Part shown: in pieces, positions 5,706 to 6,082 of the stretch
Position numbering within the stretch: position 1 is the first letter of the stretch
Layout: each line of letters begins with the position of its first letter
NCBI GenBank assembly: GCA_964250775.1
Contig: CAXUHK010000219.1
Coordinates: 1 to 6,082 of the forward strand
Length of the DNA stretch: 6,082 nucleotides
Reading direction: 5' to 3'
From: CAVRQM01 sp964250775
GTDB lineage: Bacteria; Pseudomonadota; Alphaproteobacteria; Acetobacterales; Acetobacteraceae
Translations under genes and position numbers: made by a program
The notes under the pieces: model-generated
What the model saw: only the letters and a program-made list of their open reading frames with translations
What the model was told of the DNA's origin: nothing
The model's database searches: none

Positions 5706-6082
5706 TCAGCCCTTGGTGCGGACCGTGGAGCGGCCGCCGTCGACCGCCAGCACCTGCCCGGTGATCCAGCCCGCCTCGCCCGACAGCAGGAACGCCGCCA
5801 TCGCCGCCGCGTCGTCCGGCTCGCCCAGGCGCGGGATCGGGTGCTGGCCGGCGATCGCCTTGGCCAGCGCCGCGTTCTCGGTCATCGGCGCCGCGATGCC
5901 GGAGCGGGTCAGGCTCGGGGCGATGGCGTTGACCCGGACCTGCGGCGCCAGCTCGGCCGCGAGCGAAACGGTCAGCGCCTCGACCGCGCCTTTGGCCATG
6001 GCGATCACCGCATGGTTGGCGAAGCCCGCGCGCACCGCCACGGTGCTGAACAGCACGACGCTGCCGCCTGCCGCCCGCAACG
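5706..6082 (-). CDS. Short-chain dehydrogenase/reductase-like protein, C-terminal part
   Basis: Only about 124 C-terminal residues are inside the window; the gene continues past base 6082 and its start is not visible. The fragment has the SDR core: GGSVVLFST, NHAVIAMAKGAVEAL, VRVNAIAP, and a typical tail with WITGQVLAVDGG. The usual S-x12-Y-x3-K active site is altered. Counting back from the Lys in AMAK, the Tyr position is Ile (ATC codon) and the Ser position is Thr. The protein may therefore not be a normal oxidoreductase; it could have a different proton donor, or act as a binding or scaffold protein. SDR genes beside FeS-BCP photolyases occur in other proteobacteria, to my recollection. 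It is first in the visible - strand operon, 4 nt before the photolyase. The NAD(P)-binding N-terminus cannot be checked here. Confidence 0.85.
   Translation of the reverse strand, partial: LRAAGGSVVLFSTVAVRAGFANHAVIAMAKGAVEALTVSLAAELAPQVRVNAIAPSLTRSGIAAPMTENAALAKAIAGQHPIPRLGEPDDAAAMAAFLLSGEAGWITGQVLAVDGGRSTVRTKG
5710..5714 (-). promoter_or_regulatory. Shine-Dalgarno site of (6-4) photolyase gene
   Basis: On the - strand AAGGG lies 8 nt before the photolyase ATG, inside the last codons of the SDR gene. It supports the 5701 start and suggests that translation of the two genes is coordinated. Confidence 0.5.

Noticed and set aside
3977..5764. 595-aa open frame antisense to the (6-4) photolyase and the SDR end.
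   Set aside because: It is His/Arg/Val-rich shadow sequence opposite a gene whose catalytic residues are all intact; no domain was recognised.

Overview
The window is very GC-rich and almost fully coding. High G/C at third codon positions, the tight gene packing and the gene families present suggest a high-GC proteobacterium. An alphaproteobacterium (Rhodospirillales-like) fits best, but a high-GC gammaproteobacterium such as a Lysobacter relative cannot be excluded from sequence alone. No mobile elements, tRNA or rRNA genes, CRISPR arrays or origins were seen.

There are two converging gene trains. On the + strand lie pdeM (152-835, ligase-associated metallophosphoesterase), a class I-type FAD photolyase (858-2288) and a PPP-family metallophosphatase (2285-3016). 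The last two are joined by a GTGA start/stop overlap. On the - strand, reading right to left, lie a 5'-truncated short-chain dehydrogenase (5706 to the window edge), an iron-sulfur (6-4) photolyase of the FeS-BCP/PhrB/CryB type (4163-5701) and a membrane-anchored beta-lactamase-fold serine hydrolase (3013-4149). Gaps within this train are only 4 and 13 nt, so it is probably one operon. The two trains meet at TTAG (3013-3016), where the stop codons overlap and there is no room for a terminator.

The common theme is DNA repair, especially of UV damage. By family, the + strand photolyase should reverse cyclobutane dimers and the - strand one should reverse (6-4) photoproducts. PdeM belongs to a damage-response set that normally includes an ATP-dependent ligase, an exonuclease and a DEXH helicase. 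The PPP phosphatase, serine hydrolase and SDR have no proven role in repair; a link is inferred only from their position.

The first 151 bases hold no convincing complete gene. They contain a signal-peptide-like reading frame that runs out of phase into pdeM, and a G-rich stretch directly before the pdeM start. The least ordinary observations are the SDR with Ile in place of its catalytic Tyr, the phosphoesterase-photolyase-phosphatase cassette, and the terminator-less convergent junction.
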